Positions 54,237 through 63,230 of a stretch of DNA of 64,000 nucleotides are shown here, in pieces. The position numbers and the translations under genes are program-made. This stretch comes from JAYOEY01 sp038116945 (GTDB taxonomy: Bacteria; Pseudomonadota; Alphaproteobacteria; MPNO01; UBA2964): the NCBI GenBank assembly GCA_038116945.1, contig JAYOEY010000002.1, positions 1 to 64,000 on the forward strand, given 5' to 3'. How positions within the stretch are numbered: the stretch's first letter is position 1; every line of letters begins with the position of its first letter. The notes under the pieces are model-generated. The model worked only from the letters and a program-made list of their open reading frames with translations. It had not been told where the DNA came from and ran no database searches.

Positions 54237-55264
54237 TGGGCGCGGGGTTCCCGACGGTCGTAATCGGGTTCGGCCGGATCGGCGCCGGATATGCGGACGA
54301 TCCGGTGATGGCTCGCCACTATCCGTATGCGACCCATGCCCAGGTATTGCGCGATCACGAGGCTTTCGACTGGATCGGCGTCGTCGACCCTTCCGAAAGC
54401 GCCCGGGAGACAGCGCGAAGCCGATGGTCGGCGCCCGAAGTTGCCGCCGATGTCGGAGATCTCCGGGCGGCGGAGCGAGCCGAAATCGCCGTGCTCGCCA
54501 CGCCGCCGGCTGACAGGCTGTCCCTGCTGGACGGCCTGCCGAACCTTCGGGCAGTGCTTGTCGAAAAACCGCTGGCTGCGTCTTTCGGCGAGGCGTGTGC
54601 GTTCATCGAGGCCTGCGAAGCGCGCAACATCGCAATCCAGGTCAATCTGTGGCGTCGCGCGGACCGGCTGTTCCGGGAGCTGTCCCTCGGAGGACTCGGG
54701 CGCCGCCTCGGCGAGGTGCAGACGGCGTTCGGCGTTTACAGCAACGGGCTCCGCAATAACGGCCTCCACATGATCGACATGGTCCGGATGATGCTGGGCG
54801 AAATCGACTGGGTGGAATCTCTCGGGCCGCCCGCCGCCCGCACGGCACTGCCGCTGGCAGGCGACGTCGATATTCCCTTCGCGCTGGCGCTGGCGTCCGG
54901 GCAGAGGATCTGCTTCGCGCCGGTCGATGTCGCGAGCTATCGCGAGAACGGCCTCGACATCTGGGGCAGCAACGGGATGCTGTCGATCCGTCAGGAGGGG
55001 CTCTGCGTCAAAGCGTTCGCCCGAAAGCCCAACCGGGCGATGGCAGGCAGCTTCGAAATCGAGAGCGATGGCGGGGAAGAACTCCGAAGCACCGTCGGAT
55101 ACGCCCTGTGGGAGGTCTACGACAATCTCTCAGGTTTTCTGGCAGACCGCGCCGAGCTTTGCGCGCCGGCGAAAGAGGCGCTCGCCAGCGAAGCGGCGGT
55201 GGAGGCACTGATTCAATCCCTGGACAGCGGCGGCACCCGCGTTGCACCGGAAAAACATGACTAA
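54236..55264 (+). CDS. Gfo/Idh/MocA family oxidoreductase
   Basis: A 342-residue NAD(P)-dependent sugar oxidoreductase. The Rossmann motif is VVIGFGRIGAGYAD, the active-site Lys is in VLVEKPLAAS (about 115), and NNGLHMIDMVRMMLGEIDWV carries the catalytic His. The family oxidises or reduces ring hydroxyls of sugars. In this operon it probably acts on a nucleotide-sugar or nonulosonate intermediate. Step unknown. Confidence 0.85.
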   Translation: MGAGFPTVVIGFGRIGAGYADDPVMARHYPYATHAQVLRDHEAFDWIGVVDPSESARETARSRWSAPEVAADVGDLRAAERAEIAVLATPPADRLSLLDGLPNLRAVLVEKPLAASFGEACAFIEACEARNIAIQVNLWRRADRLFRELSLGGLGRRLGEVQTAFGVYSNGLRNNGLHMIDMVRMMLGEIDWVESLGPPAARTALPLAGDVDIPFALALASGQRICFAPVDVASYRENGLDIWGSNGMLSIRQEGLCVKAFARKPNRAMAGSFEIESDGGEELRSTVGYALWEVYDNLSGFLADRAELCAPAKEALASEAAVEALIQSLDSGGTRVAPEKHD

Positions 55265-55266
55265 AC

Positions 55267-56490
55267 ATGTCTCGACAACGCGTCGCCGAACGAGCGGGTT
55301 TCGGCAAATCCCGCCAGGCCGTACGGCGGCGCGCTGAAATTGCCGTGACCGCCCGAGTTCTCATATTTGTCGAGGACCCCGGCGCCGCTAATTTTGCCGC
55401 GCCGCTGGCAGCGGCGCTCGGCGAATCCGGGATCGACGTCATTCGTCTCGCAGCCGGGCATGCCTCGGCGTTTCTTTCGAACGACGACGCTTCGTGGGCC
55501 ACCCCCGATGACGATGCCGACGCGATCCTGTCAGCCCGACGTCCCGACGCGGTGCTGGTCGGCACTTCCGAAAATCATTGCAGTCTGGCCCACCGCCTTG
55601 TCGAGGCGGCCGGGAAGCGGCGCCTGCGGACCGCCGCGCTGATCGACGGCCTGGCCAATGCGACGCACCGGTTTTCCGGCGGCGACGCCGCGTCGCCGCT
55701 GCGTCATTGCCCCGACTGGCTGCTGGTTCCCGACGCAGCGGTACGCAATGCCTATCTCGAGCTCGGCCTGTCCGACGAACGCGCGATCGTCGTCGGGCAT
55801 CCGTATTTTGACGTCGTGCGGCGCAGGGCCTGCGATCTCGACCCGGAAAAACGTGCGACAGCGCGGCGCGCCCTTCTGCCGGCGATTGCCCCGGATCGGC
55901 CTGTCGTCACGTTTCTCGCGGAAGTGAATGACGGGCTCGATCCCGCGGGCTACCGGCGAACGGCGGCGTACACGCTTCGCGGCCGCGGTTCCCGCGACGA
56001 CCGGACCGGGATCGTTCTGGAAGAAGTCCTCGACGCGTGCGCCGGTCTGCATCCCCGGCCCGCACTCGTGCTCCGACCGCATCCGAAAAACGCGCCCGGG
56101 GATTTCGGCGGGCTGAAAAACGAAGTCGATGCCGTCATCGAGGCGGTGCCGATCTTCGACCTTCTCGCCGTCTCGGCGGTCGCGGTCGGCATGACGTCGA
56201 TGCCGTTGACGGAGGCAGTGCTGATGGGCGTTCCGGCGCTCAGCGTATTGCCCCGTGCGATCGAGGCGCAATGGCTGTCGTGCACCGCGCTGGGGCTCGT
56301 TCCGGTCGCCGCCACCCGAGACGAGGTCGCGCCGTCGATCGCGTCGGCACTCGGCGGCGCAAACCAGCCGGCACGGGAAGCCGTCGATTCGGCATTTCCC
56401 CACGGCGCCATCGAAAATGCGGCGGCGGCGGTGCGGAGAATGCTGGGCGACGGTTCGGAGCGCCCGGTTATTCCGCGAGAAGCGCCCTGA
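55267..56490 (+). CDS. Probable GT-B-type glycan protein, function unknown
   Basis: A 407-residue protein. After a basic, Arg-rich N-terminus (about 1-26) comes RVLIFVEDPGAANFAAPLAA, then a hinge and a second Rossmann-like half with LVLRPHPKN, AVGMTSMPLTEAVLMGVPAL. This resembles GT-B-fold surface-carbohydrate proteins, including the one at 49772-51127, but no firm family assignment is possible. GTG at 55345 could be the true start, which would remove the odd basic leader. It is the last gene of the operon and overlaps the convergent pseB by 23 bases. Confidence 0.6.
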   Translation: MSRQRVAERAGFGKSRQAVRRRAEIAVTARVLIFVEDPGAANFAAPLAAALGESGIDVIRLAAGHASAFLSNDDASWATPDDDADAILSARRPDAVLVGTSENHCSLAHRLVEAAGKRRLRTAALIDGLANATHRFSGGDAASPLRHCPDWLLVPDAAVRNAYLELGLSDERAIVVGHPYFDVVRRRACDLDPEKRATARRALLPAIAPDRPVVTFLAEVNDGLDPAGYRRTAAYTLRGRGSRDDRTGIVLEEVLDACAGLHPRPALVLRPHPKNAPGDFGGLKNEVDAVIEAVPIFDLLAVSAVAVGMTSMPLTEAVLMGVPALSVLPRAIEAQWLSCTALGLVPVAATRDEVAPSIASALGGANQPAREAVDSAFPHGAIENAAAAVRRMLGDGSERPVIPREAP

Positions 56491-57454
56491 GCCGTTCGGC
56501 GTCAAGCCAGTCCTCGTTTCGGTCGCTGGCGTATATGAAGCCTTCCGGTACCGGACGCACGCCCTTGTAGCTGACCGTCTGGTCGTGCCAGAAGGCGAAG
56601 GCCGGCCGGATAACGTACAGATCTCCCAGATCCACGCAGTTGCGACCATCGTCTTCGGTGATCATGACCTCGTGCAGCTTTTCGCCGGGCCTGATGCCGA
56701 CCACCTTGATTCCCAGATCGGGCGCCATGGTCCTGGCCAGGTCGACGACCTTCATGCTCGGCAGTTTGGGAATGAAAATTTCTCCGCCGACCGTCCTCTC
56801 CAGCGCCCCGAGGACGAAATCCACGCCCTGCTGGAGCGTAATCCAGAACCGCGTCATGCGTTCGTCGGTAATCGGCAGCTCTTCCACGCCTTCGTTTATC
56901 AGCCGCCGGAATAACGGAACGACGCTTCCCCGGCTGCCGATCACGTTGCCGTAGCGGACGACCGCGAACCGGGCGCCCATCCCCCCCGCCAGATTGTTGG
57001 CCGCGACGAAAATCTTGTCCGCGGCCAGCTTCGACGCCCCATACAGATTGATCGGGTTCGCCGCCTTGTCCGTCGACAGGGCGATGACCCTTTCGACGCC
57101 GGCCCGCAACGCTGCGGTGACGACGTTTTCGGCCCCGAATACGTTGGTATTGATGCATTCGAACGGGTTGTACTCAGCGGCCGGCACCTGCTTCAGGGCG
57201 GCCGCATGCACCACGTAATCGACGTCGCGCATCGCCATTTCCAGCCGCTGTGCATCCCGCACGTCGCCGATAAAGAAACGCAGTTCCTGCCGGTCCTTGA
57301 AGGCCGGGTCTTCCTGCATCTGATACTGTTTTAGTTCGTCGCGCGAAAATACGATGACCTTCGCGGGTTCGTACCGCTCAAGAACCGTTTTTATGAACGC
57401 GCGACCGAAGGAACCGGTCGCGCCCGTCACCAGAATTGATTTGTTATTCAGCAT
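56468..57454 (-). CDS. pseB: UDP-N-acetylglucosamine 4,6-dehydratase (inverting)
   Basis: A 328-residue extended SDR that starts pseudaminic acid synthesis from UDP-GlcNAc. The NAD motif is VTGATGSFGRAFI. FSRDELKQYQMQ and HAAALKQVPAAEYNP are PseB/FlaA1 signatures, and the active site has the modified Lys-containing STDKAANPINLYGASK. It is the only pathway gene on the opposite strand, at the end of the right-arm minus-strand run, 140 bases after the ABC transporter gene. Confidence 0.93.
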   Translation of the reverse strand: MLNNKSILVTGATGSFGRAFIKTVLERYEPAKVIVFSRDELKQYQMQEDPAFKDRQELRFFIGDVRDAQRLEMAMRDVDYVVHAAALKQVPAAEYNPFECINTNVFGAENVVTAALRAGVERVIALSTDKAANPINLYGASKLAADKIFVAANNLAGGMGARFAVVRYGNVIGSRGSVVPLFRRLINEGVEELPITDERMTRFWITLQQGVDFVLGALERTVGGEIFIPKLPSMKVVDLARTMAPDLGIKVVGIRPGEKLHEVMITEDDGRNCVDLGDLYVIRPAFAFWHDQTVSYKGVRPVPEGFIYASDRNEDWLDAERLRALLAE

Positions 57455-57594
57455 GTTTGATTTCGGCGGTTTCTGCGGAGCAATTTCTGTTAAATGAAGC
57501 GGCCAGCGAAGTCCACCGTTCTGACCGCCCGTCCAGCCGCGCCGCGGAAGCCCGACCGGGAAAACGGCCCTGCCCTGGTCCAGCCGGCCAGGCG

Positions 57595-59412
57595 CTAGCG
57601 GCCCGCATCTTCCATCCTGTTCAGTTCCATCATGCGGCGGAACCCGGCGTCCGCTCTCGAAAGTTCGTCGAGCGTTCCCGATGCGGCGAGACGCCCATGA
57701 TCGAGCAGATGGACCGTGCTGCAGCCGCTTACCGTGGACAGGCGATGAGCAATGACGATCAGGGTAACCTTGCCCGTCAGCGCGGAAATCGATTCGGTGA
57801 TGGCGGCTTCCGTTTCCGCGTCCAGCGCGCTGGTAGCCTCGTCAAGCACCAGCAGCGACGGTTCCCGGTACAGCGCCCGGGCGATTCCGATGCGTTGTCG
57901 CTGGCCGCCCGACAGACGCACGCCGCGGTCGCCAACCATGGTCGCATAGGCGTCCGGAAGCTCGGTTTCCACGAAGTCGGCGATATGCGCCAGCCGCGCC
58001 GCCTCTTTTACCCTGGCCATGTCGATCCGGTCGTCGGGGCATCCGAACGCGATATTGCGCGCCACCGTGTCGTCGGCGAGGAAAATATGCTGCGGCACAT
58101 AACCGGTCCGGGCGCGCCAGGCGACCCGGCTGTTCCCGTCGAGCGGCCTGCCGTCCACCAGCACCCTGCCTGTTCCCGGTTCGATCAGACCCAGCAGCAT
58201 GTCGACGAGGGTCGATTTGCCGGCGCCTGTCGCACCAACGAAGCCGACCGCCGAATTGCACTCGATAAACAGGCTTACGGCATCGATCGCCGGTGCCGAT
58301 CGCTCCGGAAACGTATAGCTGACATTTTCGAATGCAATGCCGTCGCGGAACGTCGGCGCTTCCGCCTGGCTTTGCCGTTCCTGGGCGAAAGACGGCGGGT
58401 CGGGCCGCAACTCGTCGCCGACGATTGCCAGCGCTGCTTCGTTGAACCGGATTTCGGCCAGCGACGACGCGACGCTCCGCACCGACGGCATCAGGCGATA
58501 GGCGGCGAACGCGTAAAGGCTCACCTCGGCGACGACCGCGGCGGGATCCACCGCGTGTCGCAGAGATACCAGCATCAGCGTCATCAGGACGGCGAAAGCG
58601 GCCCCTTCCAGAACATAGTGCGGGACCTGGGACAGAAGCTTGTGAATGAGTTCGTACCGGACGAAACGCTTCGATACCTGCGCGAACCGGGCCCCGTATT
58701 CCGCTTCGCTGCCGAATACCTTGATCTCCTTGAATCCGGTAAGCGCCTCGGTTGCGATCTTGAAGCGGCCTTCGTCGGTTTCCGCCCGGAGAGATCCGAA
58801 ACGCCGTTCGGGCCCCAGGGTCGCCAGGTACAGCGCGCCATAGATGGCGCCGATGACGGCGATCACGACGATCGATGTCTTGGGATTGTAAACGATCAGG
58901 GCGGTTCCGATCGCGCCGGCGATGATCCCGTGCGATACGAGTTGCACGCATGGCAGCAGGACGCCGTTCACGAACCGCGGCACCTCGGAAATCAGGTTCT
59001 TGTTCAGGGCCGCAGAATTCAGCGCGAGGAAATCCTCGTAGGACCTGTTCAGATACCGCGCCAGAAGCCGTTCCGCGAAAAGATGGATGCGGGACAGTCC
59101 AAACGCGTCCTGCGTCAGCACCAGCGTGAGCGACACCAGAATTCGAAACAGAAACACGCCGAGCACGAGCAGGCCGGTTACGGTCAGAAATTCCTTGTCT
59201 CCCGGCACGGCGAGCGTTTCCTTCAGCCATGCCAGCGCCCTGTACTGTTCCGCCGCCTGCGGGTCGACGACGAGGTTGAAAAACCAGAAGATTCCCCCGA
59301 CGCCGACGACCTCGACCGCGGCGGTCAGCAGGCTGAGGACCAGGATCCCGCCGAGGAACAGCCGGTCTCCCGGCGTGAGCACCCGTGCGACGGATCGGAA
59401 TATCCGAATCAT
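57595..59412 (-). CDS. ABC transporter, fused permease and ATPase (flippase type)
   Basis: A 605-residue half transporter. Six membrane helices occupy about 15-310 (first LFLGGILVLSLLTAAVEVVG). The nucleotide-binding domain follows: Walker A GATGAGKST (about 400), signature LSGGQRQRIGIARAL and Walker B SLLVLDEATSALD. The arrangement resembles PglK/MsbA-type flippases that move lipid-linked glycans across the inner membrane. The ATG at 59412 is chosen; upstream in-frame residues do not look like family sequence. It follows the PhyH-type gene by 49 bases. Confidence 0.9.
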   Translation of the reverse strand: MIRIFRSVARVLTPGDRLFLGGILVLSLLTAAVEVVGVGGIFWFFNLVVDPQAAEQYRALAWLKETLAVPGDKEFLTVTGLLVLGVFLFRILVSLTLVLTQDAFGLSRIHLFAERLLARYLNRSYEDFLALNSAALNKNLISEVPRFVNGVLLPCVQLVSHGIIAGAIGTALIVYNPKTSIVVIAVIGAIYGALYLATLGPERRFGSLRAETDEGRFKIATEALTGFKEIKVFGSEAEYGARFAQVSKRFVRYELIHKLLSQVPHYVLEGAAFAVLMTLMLVSLRHAVDPAAVVAEVSLYAFAAYRLMPSVRSVASSLAEIRFNEAALAIVGDELRPDPPSFAQERQSQAEAPTFRDGIAFENVSYTFPERSAPAIDAVSLFIECNSAVGFVGATGAGKSTLVDMLLGLIEPGTGRVLVDGRPLDGNSRVAWRARTGYVPQHIFLADDTVARNIAFGCPDDRIDMARVKEAARLAHIADFVETELPDAYATMVGDRGVRLSGGQRQRIGIARALYREPSLLVLDEATSALDAETEAAITESISALTGKVTLIVIAHRLSTVSGCSTVHLLDHGRLAASGTLDELSRADAGFRRMMELNRMEDAGR

Positions 59413-59461
59413 GCCAGTTCCGGCACGGGATTGCCCAGGCCCATCCGCGCGATATCGCCGG

Positions 59462-60295
59462 TCATGCGAGAAGGTTGCGCAGGCGGTGCGACAACCCTTC
59501 GAGATAACGGAAATCGAGGTGTGCATACTGTCGCGGCTTGGTGGAATGAAAAGTTCCGCGCCGGTGGAATCCCTGCGTGTTCGCAATGATGCAGGTGTTT
59601 GCCTTGCCGCACATCTGCGTTTCCTTCAGCCCCCATGCCTCCGCAAAAGGAGCCGCGTCGAAATCCGTTCCGTCCTTTCGGCGCGTCATTTCCACGCTTC
59701 GCTGGATTTCGTATGCCCGGCGCTCGGGCGTCAGCCGATGCGAGCCCGGGACATAGGTGAACGCCGCGTTTTCCTCGTCAATGTCGTTCAGACAGTAGAA
59801 AACCTTGACTGTCGGGTAATGGGTATCGGCATGCAGGATGCGGGCGGCCGTCGTGTCTTCGGCGGTTTCGTTTTCGAGCTGCAGCATCCAGATATACGGG
59901 GCGGGCGGCCGCGAAATCTTTCGATGGGTGACGGCTTCGGCAAGCGCCAGGAGAAGCGGATGGGCCGCGAATTCGCCGGTAAAGGTCGGCGTGTCGATAA
60001 TTTCGCTGATTTCCGTCAGGCCGGCGGAACTGAACGGTTTCATTGACGGAAGGGTCGCCGTCAGTTCGGCCTGCAGCCTGTCCCAGGACTCCTGCGGAAG
60101 AAACTCTGGAATCGAGACCACGCCGTCGCGATCCAGCGTTCCGAGCGCGTCTTCAAACCGCGCGTCCGGAACCGACCCCGTCGGCAGGTCGCGCGGATGG
60201 TGGCGCCAGTCTGAGTGAATCCTGATGCGCAGTTTCTGCAGGCCGAGTCTGGCCAGCGTTTCCGAACCGCAATTGTATGCCGGGGCTGATAACAT
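59462..60295 (-). CDS. PhyH-family Fe(II)/2-oxoglutarate dioxygenase-like protein
   Basis: A 277-residue double-stranded beta-helix protein. The iron motif H-A-D is in LHADTHYPTVKVF (about 154) and the distal His in TQGFHRRGTFH (about 240), with a following Lys/Arg for 2-oxoglutarate. FTYVPGSHRLTPERRAYEI is a typical PhyH block. It should hydroxylate a lipid, acyl-CoA, sugar or phosphonate; the context does not decide. It is the third gene of the right-arm minus-strand run, between the SGNH protein and the flippase. Confidence 0.8.
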   Translation of the reverse strand: MLSAPAYNCGSETLARLGLQKLRIRIHSDWRHHPRDLPTGSVPDARFEDALGTLDRDGVVSIPEFLPQESWDRLQAELTATLPSMKPFSSAGLTEISEIIDTPTFTGEFAAHPLLLALAEAVTHRKISRPPAPYIWMLQLENETAEDTTAARILHADTHYPTVKVFYCLNDIDEENAAFTYVPGSHRLTPERRAYEIQRSVEMTRRKDGTDFDAAPFAEAWGLKETQMCGKANTCIIANTQGFHRRGTFHSTKPRQYAHLDFRYLEGLSHRLRNLLA

Positions 60296-60421
60296 GTCGT
60301 TCCTGATTTTCGGAAACCGGTCTCTCGGTAAAACTAATTTATCCAGACGGCCGTTGCCACGGCAAGAATCGCTTTGCCCCAGGCGGCGCCGGTTGAGCGC
60401 CGTGACAGATGACGAAACGTC

Positions 60422-61498
60422 TCATCGCCCGGTCGCCCGTCTGCGTTCAGTTGGCCTGCAGCGACTTGCCGACAACGTTTCGGAATATTCCGTTTTCAAC
60501 AGGCGACCGAACCGTTCGCTGTATTTACGGGCGCCGCGCAAGGCGAGGTGGCCGTAATCGTAAAAGTCGCCTGGAACAAGCCCCCATCCTGACGGTTCGT
60601 CGCGTTGGAGGATCTCGGCATTCCGCAGGCTGGCGGTCTCCGCCTCATAGGCCCGAAGAAATCCGCTGTGTCGCGCCGCAATGTAATCCAGATATGTCTG
60701 GCGCAACGGAACCCTTGTAACGAGAACGCGTACGCCATCCGATCGGGCCAGGTCGATAAATCTGCGAAGCGCCCTGAAGAGGTAGCCGTCCTTCGTATAA
60801 CCGCGCACCAGCCCATCGGCCGTTGCGCCGACCTCCGGGTCCACGTCCGGCCCGGTTTCCGTTTCGGCAGACCTCCACCTGATACGACCGTCTTCGGTCA
60901 GCCAGACGCGGGACGGGTCGTCTCCGGTGAAAATCGAAAGCGTCCGTGTCCAGAGAAAGGACTGGATCAGGGCGCGCGCGTCGTATGTCCGGAAAATCCA
61001 TCCCGCCAGCAGGCTGAGCCTAAACTGCGACGGAAATTCGTTCAGCCTCTCGCCTAGGGTCGCGAAGCGCCGGTCCCGATGGGTCGGCGAACTTTCTCCG
61101 TTGAGATACCAGTCTTCTATACCGACAACGAAGATGCAGCTGTGTTTAAGCCGGTCCCTGTTTCGCTGGTAAAACCGCACCGCATCGAAAGGGTTGCCGG
61201 TCGTGATTCCCAAATTCATTACCGACGCTGGCGCGAGTCCCGCGGCTTTCGCGAGGCGTCGCGGCATTATGGCGTCACGCATGCGGCTCGATCCGAAAAA
61301 AACGACCGCCGGTCTGGCCGATTTGGCGATGACATGCCGTTCGAGCGCATCGAAGGCGCCGGTTGCCGATTGCGGCGTTGCGGACCAGATCCAGCCCGAC
61401 CGGACCGCCAGAAACTCCACGGCCAGCAAAAGAGCCAGCGCCAGAAGACCGGCAGCGGTCAGCAGTCGCTTAAAACTGGAAATAAATGAACGGAACAT
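60422..61498 (-). CDS. SGNH-hydrolase-like membrane-anchored protein
   Basis: A 358-residue protein with one N-terminal membrane anchor (about 12-30, LLTAAGLLALALLLAVEFLA) and a periplasmic SGNH-like domain. The nucleophile Ser is in VVFFGSSRMRD (about 70) and the C-terminal Asp/His in DFYDYGHLALRG (about 312). It is paired with an MBOAT gene as in alginate-type O-acetylation systems. It should transfer or remove acyl groups on the glycan. ATG at 61498 is used; an upstream TTG is possible. It overlaps the MBOAT gene by 29 bases. Confidence 0.8.
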   Translation of the reverse strand: MFRSFISSFKRLLTAAGLLALALLLAVEFLAVRSGWIWSATPQSATGAFDALERHVIAKSARPAVVFFGSSRMRDAIMPRRLAKAAGLAPASVMNLGITTGNPFDAVRFYQRNRDRLKHSCIFVVGIEDWYLNGESSPTHRDRRFATLGERLNEFPSQFRLSLLAGWIFRTYDARALIQSFLWTRTLSIFTGDDPSRVWLTEDGRIRWRSAETETGPDVDPEVGATADGLVRGYTKDGYLFRALRRFIDLARSDGVRVLVTRVPLRQTYLDYIAARHSGFLRAYEAETASLRNAEILQRDEPSGWGLVPGDFYDYGHLALRGARKYSERFGRLLKTEYSETLSASRCRPTERRRATGR

Positions 61499-62867
61499 CG
61501 GCGCCGCTGAAAGCAATGACAAGAACGATCAGGCCCGCATAAACGAATCCGCGGGGCACCCAGTGCCAGGTGCGGATCAGCGTGTCTTCTTCGTTTTCCC
61601 TCTGACACAGATCAATGGCTGCAACGGCGATCAGGCAGATCGCGGCGAGCAGCGCTGTAATGAAATCGATCCCCGGCCGGAAACTCAACAGACCGCTGAA
61701 GAACGCTGCGGCCTGATCGAATGTCTGGGCGCGGAAAAATATCCAGGCCATGCCGACTACCGTCATGGTCAGGGTCCACCCCAGAACCCGCGCGCCCCAT
61801 CCCGGCTCGGGGCCGGGTTCGCCCCGCCAGCGACGCCACGCCCTGTTTGCCGCCAGCGCAAGACCGTGGATGCCGCCCCAGACCACAAAGGTCCAGGCTG
61901 CGCCGTGCCATAAGCCGCCGAGAAGCATCGTCGCGAGGAGATTGCCGTATGTCCGCATCGGGCCGCGCCGGTTCCCGCCGAGAGGAATATAAAGGTAGTC
62001 TCGAAGCCAGAACGACAGGGATATGTGCCAGCGGCGCCAGAAATCCGTAATGGACGTCGCGAAATAGGGCCGTCTGAAATTCACGATGAGGTCGATCCCC
62101 AGCATGCGCGCGAGACCGCGCGCCATATCGGAATATCCCGCGAAATCGCCATAGATCTGCAGTCCGAACAGAAAGGCGCCGACGGCAAGGTCGATGCTGG
62201 AATGGGATGCCGGGTTCGCGAAGATGCGATCGACATGCGCCGCTGCCGTATCGGCGATGACGACTTTCCGGGCGAGACCGATCAAGACAAGCACGAATCC
62301 GGACCGCAGCCTTTCCGCCGTTATCGGGGCGGGTCTGAGGATCTGCGGCACCAGGTGCTGCGCCCGTTCGATCGGGCCGGCCACAAGCTGGGGGAAGAAG
62401 CTCACATAGGAGGCGTACAGGGTCCAGTCCCGGATAGGCTGCATTCGGCCGCGATAGACGTCGATCGTGTAGGCCATCGACTGAAAGGTGAAAAAGCTTA
62501 TTCCAATGGGCAGGAGGATGCTCAATGTGGGCCGGTGAGCCGCCAGGCCCAGCGATTCGACGAGGACAATCGCGTTGTCCAGAAAGAAGTCAAAATATTT
62601 GAAGAATGCCAGGACGGTGAGGTCAGTTGCGACGCTTGCCACGAGCCAGAGGCGCCGGTTTGCCCCTGGACGACTCATCAGGCGGCCGCACGCCCAGTCC
62701 AGGGTAATCGTAAAAAGGATCAGCCCCAGGAAACGCCAGTCCCACCATCCGTAGAACAACAGCGACGCCGGAAGCAGCACGAAACGCCGCCGTTCGACCG
62801 GCACGCTGGCTGAGAGCGCAAGCACGACAACGAAAAAGAACAGGAAGACGAGAGAGTTAAACTGCAT
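61470..62867 (-). CDS. MBOAT family O-acyltransferase (AlgI-like)
   Basis: A 465-residue polytopic membrane protein. Family blocks are LPIGISFFTFQSMAYTID, YVSFFPQLVAGPIERAQ, DFWRRWHISLSFWLRDYLYI and the catalytic His in GGLWHGAAWTFVVWG (about 320). AlgI-type proteins pass acyl groups across the inner membrane for polysaccharide O-acylation. Here it is the first gene of the right-arm minus-strand run, about 45 bases from the tandem operator, and is coupled to the SGNH gene. Confidence 0.92.
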   Translation of the reverse strand: MQFNSLVFLFFFVVVLALSASVPVERRRFVLLPASLLFYGWWDWRFLGLILFTITLDWACGRLMSRPGANRRLWLVASVATDLTVLAFFKYFDFFLDNAIVLVESLGLAAHRPTLSILLPIGISFFTFQSMAYTIDVYRGRMQPIRDWTLYASYVSFFPQLVAGPIERAQHLVPQILRPAPITAERLRSGFVLVLIGLARKVVIADTAAAHVDRIFANPASHSSIDLAVGAFLFGLQIYGDFAGYSDMARGLARMLGIDLIVNFRRPYFATSITDFWRRWHISLSFWLRDYLYIPLGGNRRGPMRTYGNLLATMLLGGLWHGAAWTFVVWGGIHGLALAANRAWRRWRGEPGPEPGWGARVLGWTLTMTVVGMAWIFFRAQTFDQAAAFFSGLLSFRPGIDFITALLAAICLIAVAAIDLCQRENEEDTLIRTWHWVPRGFVYAGLIVLVIAFSGADVPFIYFQF

Positions 62868-62910
62868 TCCGCGGCTGTCGATACGCCCAGAGACGACGAG
62901 TGTTTGCGAC

Positions 62911-62948
62911 GTTCATTGCCTGAACAATACATTGTTCGCGGCGTGAAC
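62911..62948 (-). promoter_or_regulatory. Tandem GTTC-N7-GAAC operator, second site
   Basis: Two 15-base dyads at 62911-62925 and 62934-62948, 23 bases apart, exactly the phasing of dyads 1 and 2 at 33730-33767. The surrounding bases GACGTTCAT and CGTGAACA/GTGAACA are also shared. It lies about 45 bases upstream of the MBOAT gene. No convincing -35/-10 pair was found here. Confidence 0.65.
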
Positions 62949-63230
62949 AGGGTAAATTTTTCCGATGCCGGCGTCCAACATGTCGGGCACCCCGGTCCGG
63001 CTTCGCGAACGCCGTTCGATCCAGCGCGAAAGCGGGGCCGAACGGTTTCTATACGGCAGCGACTCGAGAACGTTCCCGGAAGTTATGATTCGTCAACGTT
63101 CCGGGTCCCGGTTCAGCGGGGTGAAGGAGGCGACGGAACGGCGGGGTAACCGGCTGCGAACCGGCCATGCCATGCGTCCTGAACATGCTTCGTTCCGGGT
63201 GCGACCGCTCTTCGCCCGAACGGACCCGGC
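62949..63230. other. Gene-free stretch between operator and radical SAM gene
   Basis: This 282-base stretch (363 bases counting from the MBOAT start at 62867) has no convincing gene. Short frames on the plus strand lack recognisable sequence and ribosome sites. It is rich in GTTC and GAAC tetramers, for example near 63010, 63070 and 63095, but none forms the exact 15-base dyad. Confidence 0.45.
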
